Shown here piece by piece: positions 18,851-28,944 of a DNA stretch of 64,000 nucleotides. Under the pieces are notes generated by a model that worked only from the letters and a program-made list of their open reading frames with translations, was not told where the DNA came from and searched no databases. Positions within the stretch are counted from its first letter, which is position 1. Each line of letters starts with the position of its first letter. This DNA is from CAZLQF01 sp964561545. Its GTDB lineage: Bacteria; Bacteroidota; Bacteroidia; CAILMK01; CAYYUA01. The position numbers were made by a program, and so were the translations under genes. The DNA lies in assembly GCA_964561545.1 (NCBI GenBank), contig CAZLQF010000001.1:62001-126000 (forward strand), given 5' to 3'.

Positions 18851-19149
18851 ACTACCGACCATTGGACATTAGCCATAGGCAACTCTTATAACTTTACCGT
18901 TTAATAAAAACAGAGTGGTTCAAAGTTCAATACCTAAGGTTCAACTCAAAACATTGAGGTTAAGCATTCCAATTATGTTGTTAAGAAAGACGTACTGAGC
19001 CACCAATCAATTACTATTGTACAACCACTGAATGACACTGAAATGCGCCCGTTAGGGAATAGCATCTTTTAGGGAAGGAACTCACCAGGTAATTTCTTTT
19101 AGTGTTGACCAATCCATCTTAAAATTTCTATTTTCGAGCTTCCAAAATT
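18851..19149. other. Intergenic gap with decayed repeat-like sequence
   Basis: These 299 bp hold no gene. Between about 18860 and 18965 runs a mosaic of words such as GGACATTAGCCATAGGC, GGTTCAAAGTTCAATACC and AAGGTTCAACTC. Similar words occur in the gaps at 5710-5790 and 44920-44965, as if degenerated from a simple repeat. Confidence 0.35.
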
Positions 19150-22100
19150 ATGGACTTCATGAGTGAAAAGCGCTATAATCTCATCAATAATGCTTTGGGG
19201 TGGCTTGCTTTTGCCATCGCATTGTTTGTTTATTTTTCTACGCTTGAACCTACCACGCCCCTTTGGGATTGTGGGGAATTCATTGCCGCTTCTTACAAAC
19301 TTCAGGTAGTACACCCCCCTGGAGCTCCAATGTTTTTAATGATCAACCGGGTCTTCTCGATGCTGGCTCCATCTCAGGAATGGGTGGCTGTATTCACCAA
19401 TGGTCAATCGGCACTTTCAAGTGCTTTGGCCATTTTATTCTTATTCTGGACCACTTCGGCACTTGCCCGTAAGATCAAGCTTAAGAACAAAACAATTGAG
19501 GAAAGCTCAGCCGGGGATGTTATAGCTATAATGGGAAGTGCACTGGTTGGTGCTACGGCATTTACCTTTTCAGACACGTTTTGGTTTTCAGCCGTAGAAA
19601 GCGAGGTTTACGCATTATCATCGTTAATCATGGCTGCGGTCTTCTGGCTCATGCTTAAATGGGAGCGCAGAGCTGATCAACCCGGAAATATAAAATGGAT
19701 TTTGCTTATTTCTTTTCTGATGGGTTTATCCATTGGTGTTCACTTATTGAGTTTGCTAGTGATCCCGCCCCTTGCCTTTATCTATTATTTTAAAAAATAC
19801 AATCAAGTGACCAACAAAGGCCTCTTAATTACAGGGGTTATAGGCCTGGGAATTTTAGCCTTCATGCTGCAAATAGTGGTTAAAACCTTACCTTATCTGG
19901 GATCTAAAGTTGAGTTGTTGTTCGTCAACTCATTTGGTTTGCCTTTCTGGTCAGGAATCCTGTTTACTGCAGCCTTGGTCCTCGCTTTATTGGCTTATGG
20001 CATTTACTACACCTACAAGCATCAGCGGGTGGTGATCAATATAGTGTTAACAGCGATCACCTTTATTCTCATTGGTTTTTCTACCTATTCCATGGTAGTT
20101 ATACGCTCCCTTGCAGATCCTTCTATTGACATGAACAACCCAGAAACGGTCTTTAATTTGATCTCCTATTTAAACCGCGAACAATACGGAGACCGCCCCC
20201 TATTATATGGGCCAGATTTTACGGCCGAAGTAGTAGAATATGAAGAGGGCGAAATGGAATACAGGAAAGGAAAAGAACGCTATATCGCAACCGGAAAAGA
20301 GCAAATTCCCAAATATGATCCTGACCATAAGACCCTTTTTCCACGGTTGGGAAGCAGCTTTAGGAGTGACCGGAAAAAGGCCTACAGGCAATGGACCGGG
20401 CTGGAAAAGGGTCAGAAACCTACATTTGCCGATAACATTGGCTTTTTCTTCAATTACCAATTGGGGCATATGTATTGGCGCTATTTTGCCTGGAACTTCA
20501 TTGGGAGGCAAAATGATGAACAAGGACATGGTGAACTTATTAAAGGGAATTGGATCAGTGGCATAGACTTCATGGATGAGACATTTGCCAATGTTGGACC
20601 TCAAGAAAACCTCCCCTACTTCTTAAAAAATAATAAAGCAAGGAATACCCTTTATTTCCTACCCTTCATTTTTGGACTCATCGGGCTATTCTATCATTTT
20701 AAAGCGAACCGAAAAGATGCCTTCACGGTCTTGGTGTTTTTCCTTATGACTGGAATTATACTCATTATCTACCTGAACCAGCCCCCTGTTGAACCCCGCG
20801 AAAGGGATTACACGTTTGTTGGGTCGTTTTACTCTTTTGCCATTTGGATCGGATTAGCCGTTTTACCCATCATTGATTATTTAAGTAAATTGATGAATTA
20901 TAAAGTAGCGGCAGCAATAGCTACGGTGGCAAGCCTTGTCCTCGTACCTTCCCTCATGGCTAAAGAAGAGTGGAATGACCACGATCGCTCCGGAAGGTAT
21001 ACTTCGAGGGATTACGCGATGAACTATCTTGAATCCTGCGATAAAAATGCTGTACTCTTTACCAATGGGGATAATGACACCTATCCACTGTGGTATGTTC
21101 AAGAAGTAGAGGGTTTCCGTGATGACGTAAGGGTTATCAATTTACAGTTGCTAATGACCGACTGGTACATTGAACAGCTAAGGCGAAAAGCCAATGACTC
21201 AGAGCCCTTACCTTTTGATCATTTTTCACAGGAAAAACTGGTGCAAGGCACCCGGGATTACGTTGCTTTTAGGCAAGAAGGCGTACCTGGCATCAATGAA
21301 AATCGCCACTATAACATCAACAAAATCCTTGAATTCATAGCCAGTAACAAGCAAGAAACCCAATTGCAAACACAGGGTGGTGAGCGTTTAAACTTCTATC
21401 CTACCAAAAAACTTAAAATACCGGTTAACAAACAAAAAGTATTAGAAAGTGGCCTTGTAAGCGAAAAAAATGCTGATAAGATTCTGGACAACATCAAATT
21501 TAAGCTTAAGAAGGGCAACCTCATGAAAAGCGATCTGGTCCTAATGGATTTAATTGCCTCCGCGGAATGGACCCGGCCCATTTATTTCTCTCAGACAGCA
21601 GGCTCCAGCAATTATTTGCATTTGGATGATTACATGCAGCAAGAAGGCCTTACCTATAAATTGGTACCCATTGATCACAGTGACAACCCAGATCGCCAGC
21701 CCGGTGGGGTAAATCCGACAAAAATGTACAATACTGTTATGAATAAATTTCAATGGGGCCGGCTGAACAAGGAAAAACTGCATGTAGGAAGTGTAACCAG
21801 ACGCCACTGTAAAAATTACAGAAGGTTGTTTGTCCGACTGGCCAATAACTTAATCAGAAATAATCAAAATGAGAAAGCCGTAAAAGCCCTCGATAAGTGT
21901 TTAGAGGTGATACCCGAACACAATGCACCTTACCAAGTTACTATGGTCAGAGTGATGAATGCCTATTACAAAGCCGGAGCTCCGGAAAAAGGTAAGGAAT
22001 TGGCTGAGCGGCTTAAGGTGGTTTTAAAAGGCAACCTCGATTACTTCCTTGACATGAATAAAGGACAGCAACAAAGCGTAAAACGTAGAATTCAAGCTTC

Positions 22101-22233
22101 TCTGTATGGCTTGAATCAAATCCAGCAAAAAGCCAAAAACAATGGGCAGGAAACGTTTGGCAAAGAAGTAGAGGAAATACTCAATAACCTTCAAAGTCAA
22201 TATAGAGGTGGTAATAGGAGAAGGATTAGATAG
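19150..22233 (+). CDS. DUF2723 membrane protein (TMEM260-like, predicted GT-C glycosyltransferase) with C-terminal helical repeats
   Basis: A 1027-aa inner-membrane protein. The N-terminal half (about 15-590) has roughly a dozen transmembrane segments. The first loop contains TPLWDCGEFIAASYKLQVVH (41-60), the acidic loop of the DUF2723 family, whose eukaryotic member TMEM260 transfers mannose to proteins. The second half is soluble: a region beginning with FTNGDNDTYPLWY (about 636-648), then TPR-like helices (about 890-1020) with a basic end. The family is near-universal in Bacteroidota and is a candidate for protein or lipid glycosylation. An alternative start is the ATG nine bases in (MSEKRYN). 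Confidence 0.8.
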   Translation: MDFMSEKRYNLINNALGWLAFAIALFVYFSTLEPTTPLWDCGEFIAASYKLQVVHPPGAPMFLMINRVFSMLAPSQEWVAVFTNGQSALSSALAILFLFWTTSALARKIKLKNKTIEESSAGDVIAIMGSALVGATAFTFSDTFWFSAVESEVYALSSLIMAAVFWLMLKWERRADQPGNIKWILLISFLMGLSIGVHLLSLLVIPPLAFIYYFKKYNQVTNKGLLITGVIGLGILAFMLQIVVKTLPYLGSKVELLFVNSFGLPFWSGILFTAALVLALLAYGIYYTYKHQRVVINIVLTAITFILIGFSTYSMVVIRSLADPSIDMNNPETVFNLISYLNREQYGDRPLLYGPDFTAEVVEYEEGEMEYRKGKERYIATGKEQIPKYDPDHKTLFPRLGSSFRSDRKKAYRQWTGLEKGQKPTFADNIGFFFNYQLGHMYWRYFAWNFIGRQNDEQGHGELIKGNWISGIDFMDETFANVGPQENLPYFLKNNKARNTLYFLPFIFGLIGLFYHFKANRKDAFTVLVFFLMTGIILIIYLNQPPVEPRERDYTFVGSFYSFAIWIGLAVLPIIDYLSKLMNYKVAAAIATVASLVLVPSLMAKEEWNDHDRSGRYTSRDYAMNYLESCDKNAVLFTNGDNDTYPLWYVQEVEGFRDDVRVINLQLLMTDWYIEQLRRKANDSEPLPFDHFSQEKLVQGTRDYVAFRQEGVPGINENRHYNINKILEFIASNKQETQLQTQGGERLNFYPTKKLKIPVNKQKVLESGLVSEKNADKILDNIKFKLKKGNLMKSDLVLMDLIASAEWTRPIYFSQTAGSSNYLHLDDYMQQEGLTYKLVPIDHSDNPDRQPGGVNPTKMYNTVMNKFQWGRLNKEKLHVGSVTRRHCKNYRRLFVRLANNLIRNNQNEKAVKALDKCLEVIPEHNAPYQVTMVRVMNAYYKAGAPEKGKELAERLKVVLKGNLDYFLDMNKGQQQSVKRRIQASLYGLNQIQQKAKNNGQETFGKEVEEILNNLQSQYRGGNRRRIR

Positions 22234-22328
22234 TAAAGTGGCAATGAATACCCTTGAATTGGATGAAAGTCTAAAATTCAACAGCCATATATCCGAGTTA
22301 TAGTAAGTAAAGGTTTCAATAAAAATTT

Positions 22329-22374
22329 GCAGTTGGCAATTACCAAACCATTAGGAAGTTGCCAACTGCTTTTT
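22329..22374. terminator. Bidirectional intrinsic terminator between DUF2723 gene and gapA
   Basis: GCAGTTGGCAA (22329-22339) pairs perfectly over 11 bp with TTGCCAACTGC (22359-22369). It is followed by TTTTT on the plus strand and, read on the minus strand, by an A/T-rich tract. It separates two convergent genes, so it serves both. Confidence 0.75.
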
Positions 22375-22436
22375 ATCCATTTAGGATCGGGTCTGAACCC
22401 TTAGTAGAAGCCTTATATTTCCCCATCTACGATGCC

Positions 22437-23459
22437 TTAAGCATTTGATACCTTCATTGCTTTTCCGAGTTTTTCCATCAAATCGGCACACCTGGCAGAA
22501 TATCCCATTTCATTATCATACCAGCCTATGGTTTTAACCAAGTTACCAATTATGCTGGTTGATGGAGCATCAAAAATGCAAGAGTGAGGATTACCCACTA
22601 TATCAGCAGATACAATCTCATCTTCAGTATATTCCATGATCCCGCTGAGTTTATTTTTGGCATCTTCAGCAAACACCTTATTAAGCTCTTCCGCAGATGG
22701 CGTTGTTTTTAAAGTACAATTAAAATCGGTTATGGATCCATCAATCACCGGGATTCGCATGGCCATACCAGTAAGCTTGCCGTCTAAATGAGGCATCACT
22801 TCACCAATGGCATCAGCTGCTCCAGTACTGGTAGGTATGATATTTTGAGCTGCTGCTCGTGCTCTTCTCCGGTCTTTTGAAGGGCCGTCCTGAAGGTGCT
22901 GATTGGCAGTATAGGCATGAACCGTGGTCATAAAACCATTTTCGATGCCCCAGTTATCGTCAAGGACTTTAACCATAGGAGCTAAACAATTGGTCGTACA
23001 GGATGCATTGGAAATGATCCTGGACTTTTGATCCAAAGCGTCATCATTAACGCCCATTACAATTGTGGAAATTTCTTGCTTATCTCCTTTGGCAGGGGCT
23101 GAAATAATTACCCTTTTAGCGCCAGCTTTAACGTGTAATTCCGCTTGCTCCTTTTTCGTAAAAAGCCCTGTGGATTCTAATACCACATCAATTTCATGAT
23201 CTCGCCAAGGTAAATTTTGTGGATCTTTTTCCGAATAAACGGGTATTGTTTGGCCATTGACCACCAGTTGATCATTGTTCGTCTCTATCGTACCATTGAA
23301 CCGTCCGTGAACCGAGTCATATTTAAGCAAATAAGCCAGCGTGTCTACATCCGTTAGGTCATTAATGGCTGATACTTCCAAAGTTGATTTTTCCATTAAT
23401 TTTCTGAAGGTGATGCGACCTATTCTTCCAAATCCGTTAATGGCGACTTTTACTGTCAT
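22437..23459 (-). CDS. gapA: Type I glyceraldehyde-3-phosphate dehydrogenase
   Basis: A 340-aa cytosolic enzyme of glycolysis/gluconeogenesis. GFGRIG (9-14) binds the dinucleotide, and an aspartate after the second strand (ND at 33-34) points to NAD. The catalytic cysteine is C154 in SNASCTTNCLAP, with the standard catalytic-domain motifs (the HAYTANQ and WYDNE stretches). Length is normal. ppsA lies upstream on the same strand with an 89-bp gap, making a plausible gluconeogenic pair. Confidence 0.97.
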   Translation of the reverse strand: MTVKVAINGFGRIGRITFRKLMEKSTLEVSAINDLTDVDTLAYLLKYDSVHGRFNGTIETNNDQLVVNGQTIPVYSEKDPQNLPWRDHEIDVVLESTGLFTKKEQAELHVKAGAKRVIISAPAKGDKQEISTIVMGVNDDALDQKSRIISNASCTTNCLAPMVKVLDDNWGIENGFMTTVHAYTANQHLQDGPSKDRRRARAAAQNIIPTSTGAADAIGEVMPHLDGKLTGMAMRIPVIDGSITDFNCTLKTTPSAEELNKVFAEDAKNKLSGIMEYTEDEIVSADIVGNPHSCIFDAPSTSIIGNLVKTIGWYDNEMGYSARCADLMEKLGKAMKVSNA

Positions 23460-23548
23460 TTTGATCCTGTTTTTTATTGATACAATTTGAACGTGGAAAA
23501 TTAAACCTTTTTTGAAAAATAAAAAACTTACCTGGTTTAAAAACCTTA

Positions 23549-25939
23549 TTAAGCATTTAAATGCTTTTCAGCATTATTGATGTTTTTAATGCCTTTAATA
23601 AGCGCATCGGGATTAAAGGATATACTATTGATGCCTTGTTCTACTAAAAATCCGGCAAATTCCGGCAAATCACTTGGTGCCTGACCACAAAGCCCAATCT
23701 TGGTACCGGTTTCCTTGGCGGATTGAATGACGTTGGCAATCAATTGTTGGATAGCAGTATTGTTTTCACTAAATAAATCACTCACCAATTCTGAATCCCG
23801 ATCCAGCCCCATGGTAAGTTGTGTTAGATCATTCGAACCAATAGAGAATCCATCAAAAACTTTTGCAAATTCTTTAGCTAAAACAACATTGCTGGGGATT
23901 TCTGTCATTACATAAATGGCCAGTCCATTTTCACCTTGCTTAAGGCCGTAATCATTCATTACATTTACTACTTGCCTACCTTCCTCCACCGTTCGACAAA
24001 AAGGAATCATCAGTTTTACATTGGTTAAACCCATTTCATCCCTAACTACTTTCATGGCTTCACATTCAAGCCTAAAACCTTGGCGGTACCGGTCATTGTA
24101 ATACCTGGCAGCACCGCGAAACCCAAGCATCGGGTTTTCTTCCTTTGGTTCAAATGCATTACCACCAATAAGATTGGCATATTCATTACTTTTAAAATCA
24201 CTCATTCGAACAATGACATCCTTCGGGTGAAAGGCCGCTGCAATAGTGCCTACCGCCTGCGAAAGCTGATCGACAAAATAGCGTTCTTTATCATCATAAT
24301 GCCTGGTCAATGATTCGATCTTACTTTTGGCCTCCTGGTCCTGCAATTGATCAAAATAGACCAAGGCCATTGGATGAATTTGAATAACGTTATTGATAAC
24401 AAATTCTAAGCGCATAAGGCCAATACCATCATTGGGCATAAAAGAAAGCTGGAAAGCTTGTTCCGGATCTCCAAGGATTATCATCACTTCCGTTTCAGGC
24501 TTGGTAATTTGCCTGGTATCAATGGCCTCTACTTCCCAATCAAGTAGCTTGTCATATACACGACCGGTCTTTCCTTCTGCACAAGAAACCGTCACCTGTT
24601 GGCCATCCTGGATGTTCTGCGTAGCATTTCCACTGCCCACTATGGCAACAGTTTCCATTTCGCGAGCTACAATTGCTGCATGGCTTGTTCTACCACCTTT
24701 ATTGGTTATAATGGCTGAAGCCTTTTTCATGATCGGGTCCCAATCAGGGTTGGTAATTTCGGTTACGAGCACTTCTCCTTCCTGCAACTTGTGCGCATCA
24801 GCCGGGGATTCGAGAATACGCGCCTTGCCCTTGGCCATGTTATCACCCAAAGCAATGCCGGATGTTAAAACCTCGCTTTTTTCCTTAAGATGATAGCGAT
24901 TAAGTTTATAAGGTTCTTGATTGGCGGCCTGAACCGTTTCTGGCCTTGCCTGGACGATGAATAAATTGCCTGTAATACCGTCTTTAGCCCACTCAAAATC
25001 CATCGGTTGTTGATAGTGCTCTTCGATGAGCATCCCCCATTTACCTAATTGCTCACTTTCCTGATCTTCCAAAACAAATTGATCCCTTTGCTCAGTTGGG
25101 GTATCAATATTTTGAGTGGTGGCACCCTGCTTTCCTTGGTCTTGGCTGTAAACCATAGTAAGCTGCTTAGCCCCCAACCTTCGATTTAGAATGGCTTTTT
25201 GATGTTTTTTCAGGGAAGGCTTAAAAATGACAAATTCATCCGGATTGACGTTGCCTTGAACTACATTTTCTCCCAATCCCCAAGCTCCATTCAATAAGAT
25301 CACATTCCGAAAACCTGTTTCCGTATCAAGCGTAAAACCCACGCCTGCAGCGCCTTGATCAGCACGGACCATTAACTGAACGCCAATGGACAAGGCTATT
25401 TCCAAGTGATCGAAGCCACAATCATCTCGGTATTTAATGGCCCGGTTAGTAAATAAAGAGGCATAGCATCTAAGGCATATCTCCAACAATTGTTCTTCTC
25501 CTTCGATGTTTAAATAACTTTCAAGTTGACCAGCAAAACTGGCAGTAGGAAGGTCTTCTGCAGTAGCACTACTACGAACAGCCAATTGCAGGTTGGTCCC
25601 ATATTTGGTTTCCAAGTGTTGGTAGGCTTGACGAATAGCTTCCAACACAGCTTTTGGTACCTCCACTTGTAAAAAAGCATTACGAATATTAGCACCTACT
25701 TCTTCAAGATTGGTGTAATGGGTTTGATCCAGTTTTGCTAATTGTTCTTTTATGGTTCTTTTAAGGTTATTATGCTCAAGCAGTTGCCAATAAGCACTGG
25801 CTGTTACGGCAAACCCATCCGGAACCCGAACCCCTTGATGGGTAAGGTTTTGATACATTTCACCCAAAGATGCATTTTTACCACCGACATCCTTGATGCA
25901 AGTCATGTTGATTTCATCGAAATTTAGGGTATAAGCCAT
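23549..25939 (-). CDS. ppsA: Phosphoenolpyruvate synthase (pyruvate, water dikinase)
   Basis: A 796-aa enzyme making PEP from pyruvate with ATP to AMP plus phosphate. The ATP-grasp nucleotide-binding domain (1-335) includes AVRSSATAEDLPTASFAGQ (120-138). The swivelling phosphohistidine domain has H420 in GGRTSHAAIVARE, and the TIM-barrel PEP/pyruvate domain carries the conserved IGLCGQAPSD near the end, with the catalytic cysteine. All catalytic elements are present and the length is typical. Together with gapA downstream it suggests growth on amino acids or other gluconeogenic carbon, consistent with the GDH and kynurenine genes nearby. Confidence 0.96.
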   Translation of the reverse strand: MAYTLNFDEINMTCIKDVGGKNASLGEMYQNLTHQGVRVPDGFAVTASAYWQLLEHNNLKRTIKEQLAKLDQTHYTNLEEVGANIRNAFLQVEVPKAVLEAIRQAYQHLETKYGTNLQLAVRSSATAEDLPTASFAGQLESYLNIEGEEQLLEICLRCYASLFTNRAIKYRDDCGFDHLEIALSIGVQLMVRADQGAAGVGFTLDTETGFRNVILLNGAWGLGENVVQGNVNPDEFVIFKPSLKKHQKAILNRRLGAKQLTMVYSQDQGKQGATTQNIDTPTEQRDQFVLEDQESEQLGKWGMLIEEHYQQPMDFEWAKDGITGNLFIVQARPETVQAANQEPYKLNRYHLKEKSEVLTSGIALGDNMAKGKARILESPADAHKLQEGEVLVTEITNPDWDPIMKKASAIITNKGGRTSHAAIVAREMETVAIVGSGNATQNIQDGQQVTVSCAEGKTGRVYDKLLDWEVEAIDTRQITKPETEVMIILGDPEQAFQLSFMPNDGIGLMRLEFVINNVIQIHPMALVYFDQLQDQEAKSKIESLTRHYDDKERYFVDQLSQAVGTIAAAFHPKDVIVRMSDFKSNEYANLIGGNAFEPKEENPMLGFRGAARYYNDRYRQGFRLECEAMKVVRDEMGLTNVKLMIPFCRTVEEGRQVVNVMNDYGLKQGENGLAIYVMTEIPSNVVLAKEFAKVFDGFSIGSNDLTQLTMGLDRDSELVSDLFSENNTAIQQLIANVIQSAKETGTKIGLCGQAPSDLPEFAGFLVEQGINSISFNPDALIKGIKNINNAEKHLNA

Positions 25940-26305
25940 AAATTTTGCTATTCTAATTTGAAAAAAAAGATCCGTTTAACTTAGCCGGGCAAAAGTCTTT
26001 CAAAATAGCATTAAATAGAATGAGTTTTGTCATCTGCTTGCAGCTTTACGTAACCAAGCTTAAAACGTACTCAAATTCCATATTACCTTTCTAACCTGCA
26101 CGATAGCAATCCAAATCCATTTCCTAAAACCTTGCGGTTTACCATTTGTACATTTAATTTGCTTATCAATATACAACAGAAATCTAACCTAATAACTTGA
26201 CTTTATAGTGGACCGAGAACCCAGTTTTTCCTATGGTAATGTTTTTTAAATACAATTAAAATACCTTAAAAACGGCACCCCTTGAAAAATTGTAATGGAT
26301 AAACC
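25940..26305. other. Divergent intergenic region ppsA / radical-SAM-like gene
   Basis: These 366 bp between divergent genes should hold both promoters. A TTAATTTG (one mismatch to the -7 box) occurs near 26156, but no complete -33/-7 pair was found. No gene or hairpin recognised. Confidence 0.4.
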
Positions 26306-27592
26306 ATGAGCATTTTGTTAACACATGGCTACTTATTAGAGGAAGATCCGGTGGGTAGGGAAATTAGGAAGCCTTTTCCGCCACTCGAGTTACTTTGGGC
26401 TTCTGCTTACTTAAAGGAAAACGGAATTGACAATACCGTTTATGATGCCACCTTCTCAAGCTTCAACATGCTCCATAATTATATCCTTAGAAAAAAACCA
26501 ACTTTTTTAGGCCTTTTGGTTGATGCGGTAACCAGTCCTACTGCCATCAACCTTATCAGCAAAATTACCAACCATCGGTCTTTAAAAGGAACTTACATTA
26601 TTGTCTTCGGCTCTGGTACAGAATACAACGGCGAAGCTTTTATCAAAAATGGCGCTGATATGGCAATAGTAGGTGCTATTGAAAAACCATTACTGGAATT
26701 GGTAAAACTTATGGGGAATGGTGCTTCTCCTTATCTTGATCATATTGAAGGCCTGATATTCAAAAATGCCAAAGGTAGCATCACCCACAACAAGGAAAGA
26801 GAACAAATACAAGATGTGAATACCTTTCCATTACCCAATCGAAAAGCCATTAACCTGAAAAAGTACTTGAGTACCTGGCAAATCCATCACGGTTACAAGC
26901 CTATTTCTATAGTTACCATGCGTGAAAATCTAAAAACCAAATTTTCAGATCATTTAGGTGATCAAGAAGATCAAAGAAGAAAACCTGAAAACGTTAAAGA
27001 AGAATTGGCTTGGTTAAAGCAAACTTATAAATCCGAACATTTTTGGTTTGTCGATAAAATGTTTACCCCAAGCAAGGAATGGATGCAGGATTTCCTCAAG
27101 GGTTTGAAAGATCAAAAGCTCAAAATATCCTTTGAGTGCCATACCCGGATTGATCAATTGAATGAAGAAATGCTCCAATTACTTAAAGCATGTGGTTGTT
27201 CCAGAATATGGATGGGATTGGAGCATGGGCTTAAATCCTTCATCGAAAAGGCCAAATGGTTGGGCATAAGCGTTGGCGTAACCATTCCCATCGGCAATCC
27301 TGAGGAGCAAGATAAGGATATAACTGCCAAAGTTGAAGAACTGAAACAAATCAATCCGGACCAATTCTCCCTTAACCTCGCCTATCCTTCGGTGGGCATG
27401 GACCTGTGTAAAGATCAATTGAACCAAATTTACCGGTCCCAATATTACAAACACGCCGTCAGTTGGATCATCAATGAAATGTATTACCACTTCAAGCAAC
27501 ATGGCAACTTGATACCGGGCTTCGAGGCCATGAATTATAAAATCAGTTCTTTTTTAGCCCGTAAGAACATGGAGGCTTATAAGAACAAATAA
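26306..27592 (+). CDS. Pseudo-radical-SAM protein: B12-binding radical SAM homologue lacking the Fe-S cysteines
   Basis: A 428-aa protein that follows the B12-binding/radical SAM architecture along its length: a Rossmann-like N-terminal domain (1-150), a linker ending KKYLSTWQIHHG (185-196), then a TIM-barrel-like part. Where active relatives read SxxTxRGCPYKCxxCS, this one reads SIVTMRENLKTKFSDH (201-216). The three cluster cysteines would be N208, K212 and D215. After GLEHG (304-308, normally the ESG motif) about 16 residues of the usual helix are missing. Flanking motifs (RRKPENVKEELAWL, HFWFVDKMFT, FECHTRIDQLNEE) are well kept and the frame is open, so it looks maintained but unable to bind a cluster. 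Function unknown. Confidence 0.8.
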   Translation: MSILLTHGYLLEEDPVGREIRKPFPPLELLWASAYLKENGIDNTVYDATFSSFNMLHNYILRKKPTFLGLLVDAVTSPTAINLISKITNHRSLKGTYIIVFGSGTEYNGEAFIKNGADMAIVGAIEKPLLELVKLMGNGASPYLDHIEGLIFKNAKGSITHNKEREQIQDVNTFPLPNRKAINLKKYLSTWQIHHGYKPISIVTMRENLKTKFSDHLGDQEDQRRKPENVKEELAWLKQTYKSEHFWFVDKMFTPSKEWMQDFLKGLKDQKLKISFECHTRIDQLNEEMLQLLKACGCSRIWMGLEHGLKSFIEKAKWLGISVGVTIPIGNPEEQDKDITAKVEELKQINPDQFSLNLAYPSVGMDLCKDQLNQIYRSQYYKHAVSWIINEMYYHFKQHGNLIPGFEAMNYKISSFLARKNMEAYKNK

Positions 27593-27842
27593 CTATTCAA
27601 CCGGATTGGATTTGCATTTTTTTGTGAGCCGTATGGGTGAACAAATTAATTTGAAAGCGTACAAATTGCAAGATTTCTCAAACTTCTAACAGCTTCTAAT
27701 CATCCTTATAAAACCAAAAAGTTGCTTGGCGAAATGCTCTATTCAATCCCTTTTGAAGCATTTTGCTTTAAGTAAACAAATTGTCCGGTCTCAATTTATC
27801 AAGGAAAATAAGAGAAAACTGGCTAATTTCTTGACATTGTAT

Positions 27843-28745
27843 TTATCCGTAAAGTCCTTTTGCTATACGGTAAGTATTGCAGTGCGCTTCAATGATATCC
27901 TTAATTTGAGGCGCATAACCACCACCCATCACTACCATGGTGGGAATTCCCTTCCTAAAGGCGGCTTCAAGCACCAGGTGATCCCTTTCATAACAACCTT
28001 TCCTTGTGATTGCAAGCTTGCCAAGCTTATCATTCTCTAAAATATCCACACCAGCCTGATAAAAAATAAAATCAGGTTTTTGATGATCGATAAGATCATT
28101 TAGGGTAGGTTGAAGCTTATCCAAATAAGCCGCATCATTGGTATCATTATCAAGGAACATATCAAGGTCGGATACTTCTTTGGTCAAAGGGAAGTTCTTG
28201 CGCGCATGCATGCTAAACGTATAGACCCAATTATTATTCGCAAAGATTTTTGCGGTTCCATTCCCCTGATGGACGTCCAGGTCAACGATCAGGATACGGT
28301 TGGCCTTTTTGTTTTCTTGTAAATAATTAGCAGCAACAGCGATATCGTTAAAAATACAAAAACCTTCTCCACGATCGCGAAAAGCATGGTGCGTACCCCC
28401 AGCTATGTTAAAAGCGACCCCATTTTCATTAGCATATAAGGCACCTTGTATGGTACCATGGGTTATACAAATTTCCCGGTCTAACAGCTGCCGGCTCATG
28501 GGAAAGCCTGTTCTTCGCTCCTCTTGCCTCGTCAGCCTTAGATTTTCAAGTTTTTGGATATAGGCTGAACAATGAACATCCCTAATAACATGGAAAGGCA
28601 TGGGTTCCGGAACAAAAAAATTGTATTTAGAAAAGCTTCCTTCATGAAGTAATTGCCAGGGAATAAGTTCATACTTCTCCATTGGAAATCGATGGGTGGA
28701 AGGGAGTGCGTGTTTGTATATGGGTGCAAAAGCGATTTTGATCAC
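27843..28745 (-). CDS. Histone-deacetylase-family protein (AcuC-like), GTG start
   Basis: A 300-aa zinc-dependent deacetylase of the arginase/HDAC fold. It would remove acetyl groups from an amine such as an acetylated lysine or polyamine. Visible are the His pair HH (119-120), the DLDVHQGNGT zinc motif (155-164, with D157 and H159), the second metal aspartate in FYQAGVDIL, and the GGGY tail motif. All catalytic residues are present. The best start, giving the usual MxKIAFxPIY N-terminus, is GTG. No partner gene indicates the substrate. Confidence 0.9.
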   Translation of the reverse strand: MIKIAFAPIYKHALPSTHRFPMEKYELIPWQLLHEGSFSKYNFFVPEPMPFHVIRDVHCSAYIQKLENLRLTRQEERRTGFPMSRQLLDREICITHGTIQGALYANENGVAFNIAGGTHHAFRDRGEGFCIFNDIAVAANYLQENKKANRILIVDLDVHQGNGTAKIFANNNWVYTFSMHARKNFPLTKEVSDLDMFLDNDTNDAAYLDKLQPTLNDLIDHQKPDFIFYQAGVDILENDKLGKLAITRKGCYERDHLVLEAAFRKGIPTMVVMGGGYAPQIKDIIEAHCNTYRIAKGLYG

Positions 28746-28944
28746 TATAGCCGGATTCTGATTTCAACTTACTTAACCAATATACCTTTTATCAAGTTGC
28801 CGTCATTCAATCAATTAAGCATCCATTGCTGGGTTTGATTTTCACTTTGATAATAAATATTTGAGGCCAGCTTATGGATGACCAATTTCCCCATCAATAA
28901 TTTAAGAAGCCTCAACCTTCAACAAGCGATTCCATATAATCAAT

